NCBI RefSeq assembly: GCF_040802235.1
Contig: NC_133165.1
Location: 45,955,629-46,019,628 of the forward strand
Length of the DNA stretch: 64,000 nt
DNA from: Manis javanica
Taxonomy: Eukaryota > Chordata > Mammalia > Pholidota > Manidae
Direction of reading: 5' to 3'
Shown: piece after piece, positions 28,181 through 49,469 of the stretch
Layout: every line of letters starts with the position of its first letter
Numbering within the stretch: the stretch's first letter is position 1
The notes under the pieces: model-generated
What the model saw: only the letters and a program-made list of their open reading frames with translations
What the model was told of the DNA's origin: nothing
Database searches by the model: none
Translations under genes and position numbers: made by a program

Positions 28181-30134
28181 CTGGAGGCAAGAATGTGTGC
28201 ACTCTGCTCAGAGACAGAACAAACAGAGCAGTACCCACTGGATTTGGCAAGTTAAGAGGTCATTGATGCACTTGGCAAAAGTGGCTTCAGCAGAGTAGTG
28301 GGGAAGAAGTCAGGTCCACAGCGGTTGAAAAATGCAGTGAAGTTTTGTGCAGAGACAGCAAGTGTAGACAGCCCTTTGGGGTTGCCCGTCTAGATGCTAA
28401 TGATGTGGATCCAGGAGTTCTCTCCCTGTGATCCTCGAGGGCAGAGACCATGTCCTGGTGATTTCTATCCAAGCCATAAATGAAGCCCAGCATATAGAAG
28501 GAGCTTGATATATGTATTTAATGGCTGGATGAATAAATGAATGGATAATTCACTGCTGGTGTCAAAAGGGTCTTTTCTAGTGGAGAGGGCAGCTGTATTC
28601 TTTTGAGGCAACTTAGGACACTGCAAAATCCACTCCGAAATCCAAAAGGCTCCAAACGCTTTTTCCCAGCTAAACCCAAAGAGCAACTGTATGCAGGTGT
28701 GAAGCAGAAGCCCTGGCGCAGAGCCAAGAGACAGGCTGTTTTGAGTCTCATTGTCCTGCCCAAGCCTGTGACTTTCTCTGCCTCTTTCTGAGAAAGATAA
28801 GAGTAGGGGAAAAAGCCACATGACCCAGTCCTCAAGAGACCCCATAGATGCTAGTCTGCCTCCTTTCCTCTGCATTTTTTTTCTCTCTGGGCTCTTTGTT
28901 TTAGGAAATTGAAGCTGACCAGGGCAAGTACCTCCCAGGGCTGCTGTGAGGAGAATGGGTGGGTGGTACCTAAGGGCAGGAAAGATGGGGGGATCCTGTG
29001 GAGAAGGGAGACTCCACCAGAGGGCAGAGGGCCCCACACATGCCACAGACACATGCCTGGCTTGGTGGAAGTCACGGAACAGGGACTGTCACAGGCTGTT
29101 GTACAGATATCTGCATAGTCAAACCATGGAGACCCTAAAGTGTCCTTGGGCTTGGGTGGGACAGGACACATCTGTGACAGACAGGCCTACCTGCTAATCA
29201 GAGAGGAACTAACTTTTGGAAGCTGAGGGCCTGCAGTAGTGAAAGAAGCTGTTGGGAAGTGACAAACCCAAAAAGGCAGTGACTATAGGGAAAATGGGAT
29301 AGCCCCTTGGGGAGCCTACTGAGAGGAGCCTGTGAATGATCAGAGACCTGACTCCGGATGGGTCAGAGGACTTCCTCTGACAACCATGCCTGCCACTCCT
29401 CAGCAATACCTTTTCCTGAAACACCTGGTGCAACCCGTGGGAAGAGGCAGAAGGAGGGTCTGGGGTGCCTGGAGCTCTGCCTTCCCCGATATGGGAAGCC
29501 AGGACCAGGCAGGCAGGCAAGTAAGCAGTTGTGGGCTCTGCTGCCACCTAGTGGGAAAAGTCTGTTACTTCTCTTGGTTCCTCAACCAGGGTGGTCCTCT
29601 GCGGAGCAGGGAGACCTGGTTTGCGGGGCGGAGGAGTCCCTTGTGCCCCCGAATTTGGGGACACAAAGCAAGTTAGTGTCTCAGGGAGGAAAATGAACAC
29701 CCCCGGGAAGTGTGCATCACCCACATTACTTTGCTCCTCTGTGCCTTGGTTCCGTCTTCTGTGATGGGTGTTGTGATAGTTCGGTGAGTCCATCTAGGTG
29801 GTAAAGTAGTTGGCATAGTAATAAGAGCTCAGTAAGTGCTACCTGTGGTTAGCCAGGGGGTTAACTGAGGGTGTTAGGCCAGGCCCTCCCCAGTAAAACT
29901 GAACCTGCCATACAAATGCAGCTTTTCCTAGTCCCAGCCTTCAGCAAGACTCCCCAAGTTCCCCCTGTTTATAAATTCTGGGGCTGCCACTGTTACTGTT
30001 TTATTACCAGCCTCATCCCAAGGCATGAAGGTGCTGTGTGTCCCAACTGTCCTCTTCTGATTCAGGGTTTTGGGGGAAGGGTCCCAGCTCCCAGCACTTT
30101 CCCTGTCCTCTCACATCAGAATGACTCCAGGCTG

Positions 30135-30142
30135 TGACATCA
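30135..30142 (+). promoter_or_regulatory. FIMP: CRE-like site before FIMP
   Basis: TGACATCA, one base from the consensus CRE, lies 41 bases before the FIMP start codon. Many germ-cell genes use a close-in CRE bound by CREM, which fits a sperm gene with a short 5' UTR. Confidence 0.5.
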
Positions 30143-30182
30143 CAGAGCCCCCACCCCACCGCTTCCCAGCAGTGGAAGAGCC

Positions 30183-31044
30183 ATGAGGCTGTGGCAGCGG
30201 GAGCAGGTGTGGGTGTGGCTGGTCGGGCTGGAGGCCATAGAAACAGGTAGGAAGCTGTCTCGGGGAGCAGCAGCAAGGAAGATTGCTTGGGAGGAAATGG
30301 TCAACTGGGGCTTCGGGGCTTTCTCTTTGCCCTCCACAATTCTCTCCCATCCTCCCCATCCAGCATGGGCCTTCTTGTGGAGAGCTCAGTTGATCCTTGA
30401 GAAGTTCCTGGGACAAAAGCAAGCTCCTCCATAGCCATTAAGGCTGTGTGGCCTGGCAGGACCCTAGGTTGGCCTCAGCCTCTTTGGGTGGGGAGCAGGG
30501 GTCTGCTTGAATCTTGTCATAGACTTTGCTCTGGGTCCCCAGCGCCCAACCTGGAAAGTGCTAAGACCTCGGACCTGGAGGCAGAATCTCCAGTCTTCAT
30601 AGACAGACCTGACTTCTTTGATTACCCAGATTCAGACCAAGCCAGGCTCCTGGCCCTGGCCCAATTTACTGGAGAGAGTCCTGTCATTTTTGTTGACTCA
30701 GGTATGAACCAGCTCGAGAAGGGGCCTCCCTCCTTGCCAGGGCCTCAAGGAGAGCTGCCCTTGTCCCATCAGTTGGGGGTGAGTCCAAGGGCCCCATCTC
30801 CCCTCTTTGTCTAGCAGGTCACAACTCCAGGTTATTCCATCACATCCTTGTGGGTGCTCTGGCTGTGGCTGCCTTCTTCCTCCTTTTCCAGTTCTGCACA
30901 CACATGTAAGGCTCCCCCAGCCCCAGGTCTACCTGCCTCAGCCTTCCTTGGGAGAAGCTGAAGAACCCAAAAGCCTAGGGAGGCAACATGTGATCCCTAA
31001 CCTCTGCTCTCCACACCCCTAGAAGCTGTCGGAAAGGGTCCTAA
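30183..31044 (+). CDS. FIMP: FIMP (C16orf92), fertilization-influencing membrane protein
   Basis: This is a small sperm membrane protein whose mouse counterpart is needed for sperm-oocyte fusion. Exons are 30183-30246, 30543-30701, 30818-30905 and 31023-31044, 333 bases, 110 aa. Residues 1-21 form a signal-peptide-like start (MRLWQREQVWVWLVGLEAIE). Exon 2 encodes an acidic ectodomain with SPVFIDRPDFFDYPDSDQAR, the most conserved part. Exon 3 encodes a membrane segment at about 84-100 (ILVGALAVAAFFLLFQF). The final short exon adds only SCRKGS. If intron 3 is retained the frame reads THM then stop immediately, so both forms end just after the membrane segment. Intron phases and order agree with the human gene as I remember it. 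Confidence 0.88.
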
Positions 31045-31106
31045 GGAGCTGGACCAGGGCCTTGGACTCTCCTGCATGCTCAAACCCACCTCCTCTTCTG
31101 CTGATG

Positions 31107-31112
31107 AATAAA
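31107..31112 (+). terminator. FIMP: poly(A) signal, FIMP
   Basis: AATAAA lies 62 bases after the stop. The TLCD3B transcript converges from the right and ends about 100 bases further on. Confidence 0.85.
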
Positions 31113-31268
31113 AGGCCTTGCTTTTCAGTCCCCTGACTGCTCACTGACTAACCAGGGGGCCCTGCCCTGTTCTGGGTCATCCATGCTTTCTATCCTCAGG
31201 CCTCCCCACCCTTCAAAGCCCCAAAGAACTGGGTGAAGAGGGCCTTGATGACATTCACGCAGATCGTC

Positions 31269-31274
31269 TTTATT
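31269..31274 (-). terminator. TLCD3B: poly(A) signal, TLCD3B
   Basis: TTTATT on the + strand is AATAAA on the minus strand, 732 bases after the TLCD3B stop. A cluster of + strand AATAAA motifs at 31502-31522 lies inside this 3' UTR in antisense orientation. Confidence 0.75.
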
Positions 31275-32005
31275 TGCGGTCTGTAAAGCACCTCCCAGGG
31301 TCCCCTGACCCCAGACTGGAGGAAGCCTTGAGAGGTCTGTAGCACCAGGGACATGCTGGGGTCCGAGGGCAAGATGTGCAGCCTAATGGGGAAGGGGCCA
31401 GGTGCCCCCTCACTTATCCCTGGGGTTGCTCAGCACTGGGAAGGCTGGGGGCAGCAGCCACCTCCCTGCCCCAACCCCCAACAAACTAGTTTGCATTTGG
31501 GCAAATAAATAAAATAAATAAAATTTCTCAGGCTGGCTAGCCTCCCTTGAAGAGGAGGCTCATGGGCATTAGTTTGGGTGTCCCCTCCCTCCCAGATGAC
31601 AGGGAGCTGAGAAGAGTTTGCAGCAGGGGGGCTGGGATGGCCTTGGCAGCAGGGCCTCCCCTACATTCTCAGAGTCCGGGTCCCCTTGAGTCTCTGGGAA
31701 GTGGCAGCCCTTCCTCCATCCTTTGCTTCTCCAGGGTCCCAGAGATGTGATCAGAGAAGAGGTTGTGCAGGAAGGGGCTGACTCCCCTCAGCTCAGGCAC
31801 TGTGGGGAGAAGTGGTCCCCTCTCCCTTCCAGCCGTCTCACCCTGTCCCTGCCCTTCAGCCCCTCAGGGAAGATTCCCCACCCCTTGGGAGTCCATCTTC
31901 CAGTCCTGGGGCTATCAACCAGAGGCCCCTTGGCACCCCAGCCCCACCCAGCAGCCTCAGAGCCTCATCCTCACAGGGTGGGGAGGGTCCCCCAGGGCCC
32001 CAACT

Positions 32006-37079
<5,074 letters not shown>

Positions 37080-37900
37080 GGTGGCTCAGGCCTCGGGCAG
37101 GGAGGGGACGTAGAGGGAAAGGGACGCCGAGCTGAAGGGAGTGGGAGGTGGCGGAGGGACGCCAAGGCAGGGACGGAGGAAAAGAGGAAGGGGCACAAAG
37201 GGACAGGGCGGGGATGGGATGGGGCAGGAGAGTCAGACCAGAGGAAGGGAGAAAGGAGTTGGATGAGGCTGGGGAAATGGGGAGAGACTGGGGAGAGGGA
37301 GGATCTGGGAAAGGAAGCTGGAGAAAGGCAGCCAGAGGGTTGGGAGAGAGGCAGAGGGGTGGACTTGATGAGAGGACAGAGAAAGAGAGTACGGGAGGGA
37401 GGAGGAGGATGCGGGTGGGGGAGGGGAGGGCGAGAAGAGGCAGGTGGGGAGGGGGGCTTACGTGGAGAAGCTGGGAGGGCCAAGAAGGCGGGGTGGGGGG
37501 TGGGACTGTGGTGCCAGCCCTGAAGAGTCAGGAATGAGGGAGGGAGGAAGCCAGCGAAGCAGCCAGGCAAATGGTCAGTGGTCAGCACTGCTCTCCCACC
37601 TCTTGCTGCCGCCACAGTCCTTGCTGCCCGGCACAGAAGCTGCACAGGGCATTGTAGATCGTCTGTGCCCAGCCCCCTGCCCCCTCGGTGTGGAGGGGGA
37701 GGGGGAGGGGGAGTCAGCAGCTTGGGGAGGGTGGGGGGAGGGGTGGGGAGGTGATGGCACCAACCAGACACCAAAAATCTGGACCTGCAGCAGCGTCTCT
37801 CCATGCAGCTCTGAGCCACAGCAGCGGCTGCGACAGAGATTGGGGGAGCAGAGACAGAGGGAGGGGGAGGCCCTTAAAGAGACAGAAGCTGCTGCACAGG
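37080..37900 (-). promoter_or_regulatory. TLCD3B: TLCD3B 5' region: polypurine tract and G-quadruplex motifs
   Basis: The + strand is very purine-rich across about 37080-37520. It carries G runs with quadruplex spacing at 37413-37429 (GGGTGGGGGAGGGGAGGG type), about 37691-37715 (repeated GAGGGG) and about 37730-37752. The gene reads from the other strand, so its RNA there would be C/U-rich. TLCD3B transcription probably starts in this region. Confidence 0.55.
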
Positions 37901-40900
37901 GGACTGCTGGGGACAAGGGCCCTGGGAGGGGAGGCTCTTCTCCTGGGGAGGAAGGTGACCAGGCACCTTTTGGCCAGCTAGGACGCAGCTCTGAGCCTCC
38001 TGATGGACCTGAGCCCGTTTTCCACCAGCATTCTGCAAATGCCTGCCATTTCTTCCTCTGCCAGCACCGCCCGACATGTGTCCCTCAGAGGCCCATGGGG
38101 TTCCAAGCTTAGGGGTACCCATTCCAGCAAAGAGACAGAAGTCCCTGAAGGAGAGCATGGGAGAAAGTGGTGCATCTTGCTGTCTGTGAAGGATGACTTT
38201 AAGGAATGGATGGGAATAAAAACACCTCAACACAGAGTCCTTCAGGCTCAGAAACACCCCACACACAATGTTCTTCACACCAATGGGATGAAGGGAAGCT
38301 GAAGGTATATTTAATGTGCCTCTAGGTCTCAGCTTTGCTGCATGACTGTCCGTGATCTCATCTAACTATTGTAACAGCACTGAGGTAACAGCACTTGTCC
38401 TCTTTTTACAGGTCAAGAAGGGTTCCCAGGCCTTCAGTGACCCTCCCCAAGGTCACATTGTTAAGAAGAGGCAGGAACCCTCTCCTACTGGGTGTCAGAG
38501 GGGCTGCAGGGTTTGAAAGGGGTGGGGAAATGGTGTCTCTCTGAAAACCCACCTCGAATAGAGGATGCCCCTGCCCTTGTCCTTCAGGCAGCCTGGCCTC
38601 TCCTGGCCTCAGCTAAGCACCATTCACTCTCCTTTTCTCCGGGTTTATTGTGCTCATGGCTCCCTGTCTGCGATTTCACAGAACAGCCTTCCCAAGTGGG
38701 AAAGGACCTGAGGGATTGGCTGATTCAAGCCCCTCATTCAACCCACAAGAAAACCAAGCCCAGTGACTTGGCCAGGGTTCTACTCCAGGTCAGAAGACTA
38801 GCTAGAACCAGACTGGCCTTGGAGCTGCTTCTCACCTTTTCATGTTGCCTCCCTGAAACTGAGCCTTCCTGTCCTGAACCCACCCGTGCTATGGCCTTCT
38901 GCATGCTTTAGGGTCTGCTACCCAAACTGTATTTGAGCTTCCAGGCCTGCGGTAAAATCCACCTTAGTAAGCAACCTTATAATTTGCCTTTGCCTGTCAT
39001 CTCCCCAAAAGAGAAGCAAAGGGCTGGGATTTGCAGTTTCGTGCTGCCTTCTAGTGGCATCTGCTGGAACAGGTTCTGCGAGGTCTCGCCTTAGGCAAGA
39101 GTTTGGGACAATTTCAGAGACCCTAGTGGACGAGCTTCCTGACATTAGGGCTTCACTTAAAGGGAAAAGGAACTCTACTTCCTGAGTGTTTACTACATGC
39201 TGGGCACCGGGGGAGGTGATTTGTGTTCATTCTTATTTAAACTTCCCAGTATCTTTGTTTTATAGACAAGAAACAGACCTAGAGATTAAAAAAAAAAAAG
39301 ACAAAAATCTTGCCCAAGATAACAGAGCTAGGAGAATTTGGAAAAGCTGGATTTCAAACCCATGTTTGCATAACTCTAAAGCCAAAGGTGAGCAAAGTTA
39401 CAAAAAGCTGCTGAGTTGGGGGAAAGGTGGGCAATGGCAGGTCACCACGACTATGGGATTGAGGTGTGCACGCCTGGCCATGGAGATATGGTTTTCCTTT
39501 GGATGCTGTGGAGTAAAGCAGGCAGAGACAGGTTTTTGTGTTCCAGGAACTCACTTAGACACCCAAGTGGATTCTGTCTTCTGCTTGCTCCCTCTCCTAC
39601 CCAAGGTTTAATGATAGCTCATATGTAGGTTAAGCTTTGTCAAATAGGTTACAAATCTGCAGCACAAGGGTGCAATCCAGCCCATAAACAAGTTTTGTTT
39701 GGACAGTATGGTGTTGCCAGTATAGTATTTCCTTAAATTCCAAGTTATGTGTCAATGTTTAAAAATTAGGAGATTTTGCATAAAAGCTGAACATCTTTTA
39801 AGAAAGAATCAAAAGATCAGGAAACATTGGGCCCACATTCTAACTCCATAATGTTTGGCTGGAGCTGAGCAGATCCTCCCCCCATGAAATGGGATGAACA
39901 TTGAGTCCTCCAGCTCACAGCGTGCCCACAAAGTCTCCATCCCTCATGTTACCTGCAGGAGTTTGTAAGCCCTTAACTTTATAGGCATGAATTTACCTGA
40001 CCCGCACACAACATTTCCATGAAGAATGGGAAGTGGGTATTCTTATTACACCTATTTACAAATGAGGGTTCTCAAATTCTGAGGGTTTAAATGACTTTAC
40101 AAAAGACACTTAAAAAGAGCCAGTGTCTTTGGCTCTTAATCCCTCCCTACACATACACACATACTCTGCTTTTTCTCTCACCACTAACTCTTCCTTCAGC
40201 CCTGACCCCAGGAAGTATGCCCTCATCCCCTCCTCTTACTTGGATGCCACCAAAACAGCCTCTGGTCTCTCCATCTGCAGGTTGGGGTGGTTCTGCAGAC
40301 CCCAGCAGAGGAAAGCAAAGCTCAATGGGAAGAAAATGCAGCCCACTACAATCAGCAAGGGCATGCCTGTTTGGAGTACAGAAAGTAAGAAAAGATGGCC
40401 ATGAGAATGTCTCAGCACAGTGTCCTTTCAGGTTCAGAGACTGCCTTCAGCCAATAACTCAGTGGTCCATTAATCTGTGGCCATCAAAAGCCACCAGGCA
40501 TAACTCTTCCCTAATCTCTTTAGGATCCTATTGCCTTTTAAATATCCCTCATCCAGCAATTGAAAATCCTAATTTTTTTGTTATCAATACGATTCCAACA
40601 ATTTCATTCATTTTCCCTGTAATCCCTGAAGCTGGTCTATACCTCCCCATCCATCTCACACCTTAAAATTCCTTCCCTTTCTCCTTCAACCTTAATGATG
40701 TGCCAGCTCTTTCTTAACTCCTCCCATCCCATCCTCTGTGCCTCAAACTCCTCATGTTATCTCTCCCTGCTCCTAGTCCCTACCTCTGAGGGGCAAGGTG
40801 GAGGCTAGGGAGGGAGGCTGGTAATTCTCATTAGCATTCAGAACACAGAAAAAAGAAGGGGTGAGTGTGTGTGTGTGTGTGTGTGTGTTCAAACTGTAAC

Positions 40901-41780
40901 GAGATTTGAAATTTTAAAATAATATTTCTTTAAAAAGAAAAAACAAAGTATTAAGCTATTAAAAAAGAAAAAAAAAAGAATAGGAGAACCCCTGAAAACA
41001 TATATTTACATATATGTTATTTTTGTCCAGAAAAGCCTCCTCTCCCGTCCACTCCAGGGACGGGAGGAGTGAGGAAGGCCCAGGAGGGATGTAGGGAGTT
41101 GGGGTTTGCCATCATGCATCTCTTAAGCAGCTTTGAAGGGACCTTCTCAGAACAAAAGGAAGGTGTCAAACTTCAATGGCGTGACGCTGAGGGAGCTCTG
41201 CTGAGGCAGTTGGGAACATCATTCTCCCATTGGTGGACGGGTGGAAGGTTTGGAATATGCCATCCTTCCATTGGCCCACCTCTTGACACGAGCTTCCTGG
41301 CGGTCCTGCCCCAGGGTGGAGAGTATGTGGAGAGGTGTCTACTGCAGAACTGACCAATTAGAATTCGTCGATGGCTTGACGGACAGTTACATTTCAGGGG
41401 TGCGGTTGAAAGAGAGGAAAGGAAGAGGAGTGCTGGGAAAACAAGAAAAGCCTGAACAGTGGCTGCTTTAAAAGTCAGGATAAGGTAATGTTAAGATGGC
41501 AGTCAATGGTGGGACCATCTGGGCTTCAAATTCAGACTGCACAGATAACAAAATAGACATGCAGTATGGCTCCATTTGGATGAAATTCCACACAGACAAA
41601 ATATCTTTGGCGAAAAATCATAACAGCATTTAATTTGGGGGGGTAAGAATCAACTAAGTGAATACCCCAGGGAGCCTTCTAAGGTGTTGTGAATGCCCTT
41701 ATTTGCTTGCAGGTGTAACCATAAGTACACCTTGTCAAGGCACACTCTTAAAATTGTGCATTTTATTTAAGCTGGATTTT
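37901..41780. other. intergenic DNA left of the TDRD3 retrocopy
   Basis: No gene was found. Contents are MIR fragments in reverse orientation near 38390-38480 and 39175-39365, a possible hAT-type relic near 39630-39760 ('atccagcccataaacaag') and a GT microsatellite. Confidence 0.55.
40863..40888. repeat. (GT)n microsatellite
   Basis: This is an uninterrupted run of about twelve GT units, preceded by GTGA. It lies in intergenic DNA. Confidence 0.95.
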
Positions 41781-41795
41781 ATATATATATATATA

Positions 41796-45560
<3,765 letters not shown>

Positions 45561-45734
45561 GAGGCCTCCTACTTGAGACCAAATTAAAAAAAAAACAGAA
45601 AGAAAAGAAAAGTAAAAAAACTAAGCTGAAATTTTTTAAATGCTAAACACTTTTAGGGCTTTTTCATTCCCTAAATGATGGTGGGCCAATCTCTGTAGGC
45701 CTTGAATCTTCATCTGTGAAGTTGGGATAACAGT

Positions 45735-45945
45735 AGTGCCAGCTCATTAAATGCTATTTAGACAGCATTTACTATGTACCAGACATTGTAAGATCTGAGT
45801 GTTTAAAAAACATCTAGTCATTTCCTCAAAACAGCTTTGTGGTAGGAATTATTATTGAACCCATTTTACAGATGAGAAAACATGGAAAGCTTTGGTACCT
45901 TGTCCAAGATTACACAGTCAGGAAGTGAATGAGGTAGGATTTTTT
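45735..45945 (-). repeat. MIR SINE
   Basis: 'ctatgtaccagacattgta' and 'cccattttacagatgaga' with 'gattacacagtcaggaagtg' give a nearly full reversed MIR. Confidence 0.8.
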
Positions 45946-46589
45946 TTCAATATTATTATCTAAATATATTGTTCTTAATGTTAAGCCAATATAGAAGACT
46001 CATAAACTCATTTTCCTAAAGGAACTGAAAGATTAAAAAAAGAAACAAAGCATAACTGCATGCAATTTAGACATACCAGTCACATTAGCAGAGCTTATCT
46101 CTATTGATAGGTCTTGCTTTTTTAGCTACCTTATTTTTTCCCCTCTGGATAGGCCTCTGAAAATTAAAGTTTCAACCAACAGCAAGATAAGAATTCTGTT
46201 GAAGATGGGACCTTTGGCTACCTAACCAGCAGCCATTCCCTCCCCCCTCCCCATCTTCCTTGTTTTGTTGGGGACTGAAATGTGCCTTCTGAAAAAATGT
46301 ATTTCCTGGCCTCTCTTGCAGTTAGAGGTCCAGCTATATAACATAAGAAGAAATCATTCTGTGCGGTTACAAGGAACCCCTTTCTTAAAAGGAAGACAGT
46401 GTAGTCCCAAGAAGGAAATATGGATGGCTCTTAAGCATATGAAAAGATACCAGACTGAAGTTTGAAAGCAAGCAGCCTGCCTAGATTCTCCCTGTTACCT
46501 TCCCAGCTCCCGTGTAAACTTATTTCGAGGATTAAATAGAGATAAGGTATAGAAACTACTGTGCACAGGGTTCAGGACCTGTTGGCTTA

Positions 46590-46775
46590 TTACGAGCATC
46601 CACAACATACCGATGCCAAAACACTAACACACTTTCTATACACTCTCTCATTTAAGCTTCACTACAACCTTATGAATAACCTCCCCAGTTCTCCAGCTGA
46701 GAAAACTAGGCTGGAGAAGTTAAATGACTTGCCCCAGGGCTGCAGAGTAAATGGCAGAGCTAGGACTTAGACTTG
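46590..46775 (-). repeat. MIR SINE
   Basis: 'cagctgagaaaactaggctgg' and 'ttaaatgacttgccccaggg' with 'aatggcagagctaggac' mark a reversed MIR. Confidence 0.75.
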
Positions 46776-47899
46776 GGTCAGCATGACTCCGCCTTCCAAG
46801 CTGGGAGAAGAGGGGAGAGGAGGAAAGGGGGAGGCAGAGGAAGGAATGAGAGAGGCAGCAAAGTGGGAGGCATTCTCTCCTCTGGTGCTGAGGGACAGTC
46901 ACTTTCCTCTGTCCCTGTGGCTTACCTGGGAATATAGAAGGGGAAGGGAAGAATCTGGACCATAAGCTGATAAAGGTCAGGCACCAGGTTCATTGGAATC
47001 TGGACTCTGTCCTACATTTCTTTCTTTCCTTATCCAGTTCTTTCTGTTTAGAGCAGAACAGACCAAGACTGCATGGACTTGTCTGAGAGATAAAGGATGA
47101 GGGGAGAAAAAAGAAAAGTAGTGGTTTAGAGCAATGACTTTCAACTTTTTTAACATAAAAAAAGAAATATCTTTTATTTCATGAGTCAGCACATGCACAC
47201 ACAGGCTGAACTGAACCAAACTTTCTCCCAACACTTACTGATCTTTATTATGTGTGGTGCATGGTGGCATTTTCTATATCATTTCTTCTCCCCAAATGCT
47301 GATCATGACCCATTAAGCTGATTTCACAACCCACTTGTTAGACAAACCTTCGTTTAGAACGGTGTTTCTTAACTCTTTTTTCATTATTGCTCCCCTAAGG
47401 AGCCTTTTTTAGACCTTTTGTTTCCTAATTGCTACTCCTCATAAAATTTTGGTAACACATATATACCATATAACTCTGCTTTATATATTAAAAATTGTAA
47501 GATTTTTTTCACCCACTAAGAACCTATTTCTGTCCCCTGGGGGGGGCTATACTACTACATTAGAGACCATAAGAACTCATTCTCTGAGCCACCTTTACAT
47601 ACACCATCCCAAGATCCAATGAAATAGTATGAGTTCCTTTCTGCAGATGAATAAGCCAAGGCTGAGAGGTTATATTAATTATCAAAGATTGAAATCGCTG
47701 GTAAATGGGTTAAGAATCCAGAGACCTACCAAGATCTTAGCGCAGTCACTTAATTATCTTCTCCAAAGCTTTGTTTCCTCACATAGAAAATAGTGGGATT
47801 GGTTCACAGAAGTGCTCTCTAAATCTCAGGAATTTTGCGGAGAGTTTCTGTTTTTCGTGTTTTTTGGTGGGGGGATTGTTGTTCTTTTGCCCTATTTGA

Positions 47900-48110
47900 C
47901 CTAATAATAGTGAACACTTATACAGCATATACTAGATGTTAGGACAAACCTATGCCCTTTACATATATTAACTAATATAATACTCATAAAGCCAGAGGTG
48001 CCATTATTACTTTCCCTTTACAGATGAGGGAATTGAGGCACAGAAAGGTTATGTGACTTGCCCAAGGTTGCACAGGTATTAAATGGCACAGCTGGGATTG
48101 GAACCTAGTA
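47900..48110 (-). repeat. MIR SINE, well preserved
   Basis: 'cctttacagatgagggaatt', 'tatgtgacttgcccaagg' and 'ggcacagctgggattgg' form an easily read reversed MIR. Confidence 0.85.
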
Positions 48111-49229
48111 GTCTCCTTCCCAGAGTCCTACATTGAACCATGTATTTTAAAAGGAAACTTCCCATTACTGAAAATAGAAAACCAGCATCACTTGCTGTAC
48201 ATAGAAAGTAACAAAAAATAAAGTGAAAAAAATTTGTTCTAACATTGTAGCTAGATACTATCACCTGCCCTGAATTCTGAGCTTCAGGTCTGCTCTCTCT
48301 TGTTAAAGACAAGATAAGCATGGATAGAAAGGTGTTAAAGGGTTTCTGGCAGCAATGAGACTTTCTCCTGGAATACACAGAAGTGTTGAAAGGGAATTGG
48401 AAAGAGAGTAGCTTTCCTGTGTGCATGTGTTCTTTCTGATCTGTGTACCATCTGACATAAACCCAAGACCGGATGCATTCCACACACCGTAGTTCCTTGT
48501 CTGGGCTTTCTAGGGGTGCCTGAATACCTCATGGAGGAAGGGAGACAAGGTCAGCCAGTCCTGGCATGGGGCTGCAGCCCCTGGCTACACAGGCCTCCAA
48601 AGGCAGCTGGTGGCATCCCTGTGAAGAAGGCAGCGGGTGGTGGCCCTCCCTGGGTGCCCATTCAGCTTCGCACGATTTTGGCTGCTGCCTTCCCGCCCCA
48701 GCCTGGCTCCCCAGGTGAGTCTCTCACCCCCAAGTGGTCCTCACAGAGCTGTCACATAATTCACACTGGGCCTGGAGTTTACCGTTTTCTGCTACTTCAA
48801 GATCCTCCAGCCAAACACTGCCTTGCGCATCCTCTTTACCAGGGTGCAGCGCTGCCTTGGCCCTGCGGAGGTGTGCAGGGGTGATACCATCAATGGCTAT
48901 GAATAAGTAAACAATAAGCAGCCAGAAGTGGCCTGTTTCCCATGTGATAATCAGGGAAGGGTTCAATTCTCCCCTACCACTCTGGGCAGAGTCCTCCTTA
49001 GCATGCCAGCGCATCTATTATTTAGGGCTTTATTGTACCTGTCTCAGGTTAGATACTGTTCCAACCAAGTCCAGTCCCACCATTTATCTGTACTATAAAA
49101 AAGGCTGAGGGGCACAACAGCTGAGTTAGAGTGAGAAAACTAAGGGTCCAGGCCCTTTGTTTTTCCATAGACTGGCTGTGTGACCTTGGGAAGTGTCAGA
49201 ACCTCTTTAAGCCTCAATTGTATACACAC

Positions 49230-49400
49230 CAAATCCCATTACCTGGGTTCAAATTCTAGTCTTGTCACTCACTAGCCAGGAGAACTTGTGCAAGTGATTT
49301 AACTCCTCTGAGTCTTGGACTTCTTATCTATAAAATGTGGATGAGCAGGTCCTCTCCATGGGGCTGCTGGGGTGATTGAGTAAGATGTGGAAATCACAGT
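49230..49400 (+). repeat. MIR SINE
   Basis: 'acctgggttcaaattctagt', 'gcaagtgatttaactcctc' and 'cttatctataaaatgtgg' give MIR in sense orientation. A second MIR-like piece lies just left, near 49110-49220. Confidence 0.8.
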
Positions 49401-49469
49401 TCTTGTGTGGCGCACTGTCAATATTCATTGTGATATTCCTTTATTAATGAATTAACTGGTGGCATTATA

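Larger units (their letters stand above)
25310..30120. other. intergenic DNA between DOC2A and FIMP
   Basis: No supported coding exon was found in these 4.8 kb. The stretch holds an old L1 3' end (about 26.1-26.9 kb), L2 debris (about 27.5-28.2 kb) and unassigned sequence (25.3-26.1 and 28.3-30.1 kb). Confidence 0.65.

Noticed and set aside
37148-38112. + strand open frames of 129 and 222 codons in the TLCD3B upstream region
   Set aside because: They are Gly/Arg/Glu low complexity from the polypurine tract, which avoids stops in this direction.
39630-39760. Possible RNA gene or conserved element
   Set aside because: It reads better as a decayed hAT-type transposon relic ('ccagcccataaac'). 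No hairpin or promoter stood out.
48516-49014. Two open frames, one + (to 48884) and one minus (to 48724), with a GT donor near 48715
   Set aside because: The + frame has a plausible donor, but I found no partner exon and no family resemblance. The minus frame has one hydrophobic run but nothing recognisable.
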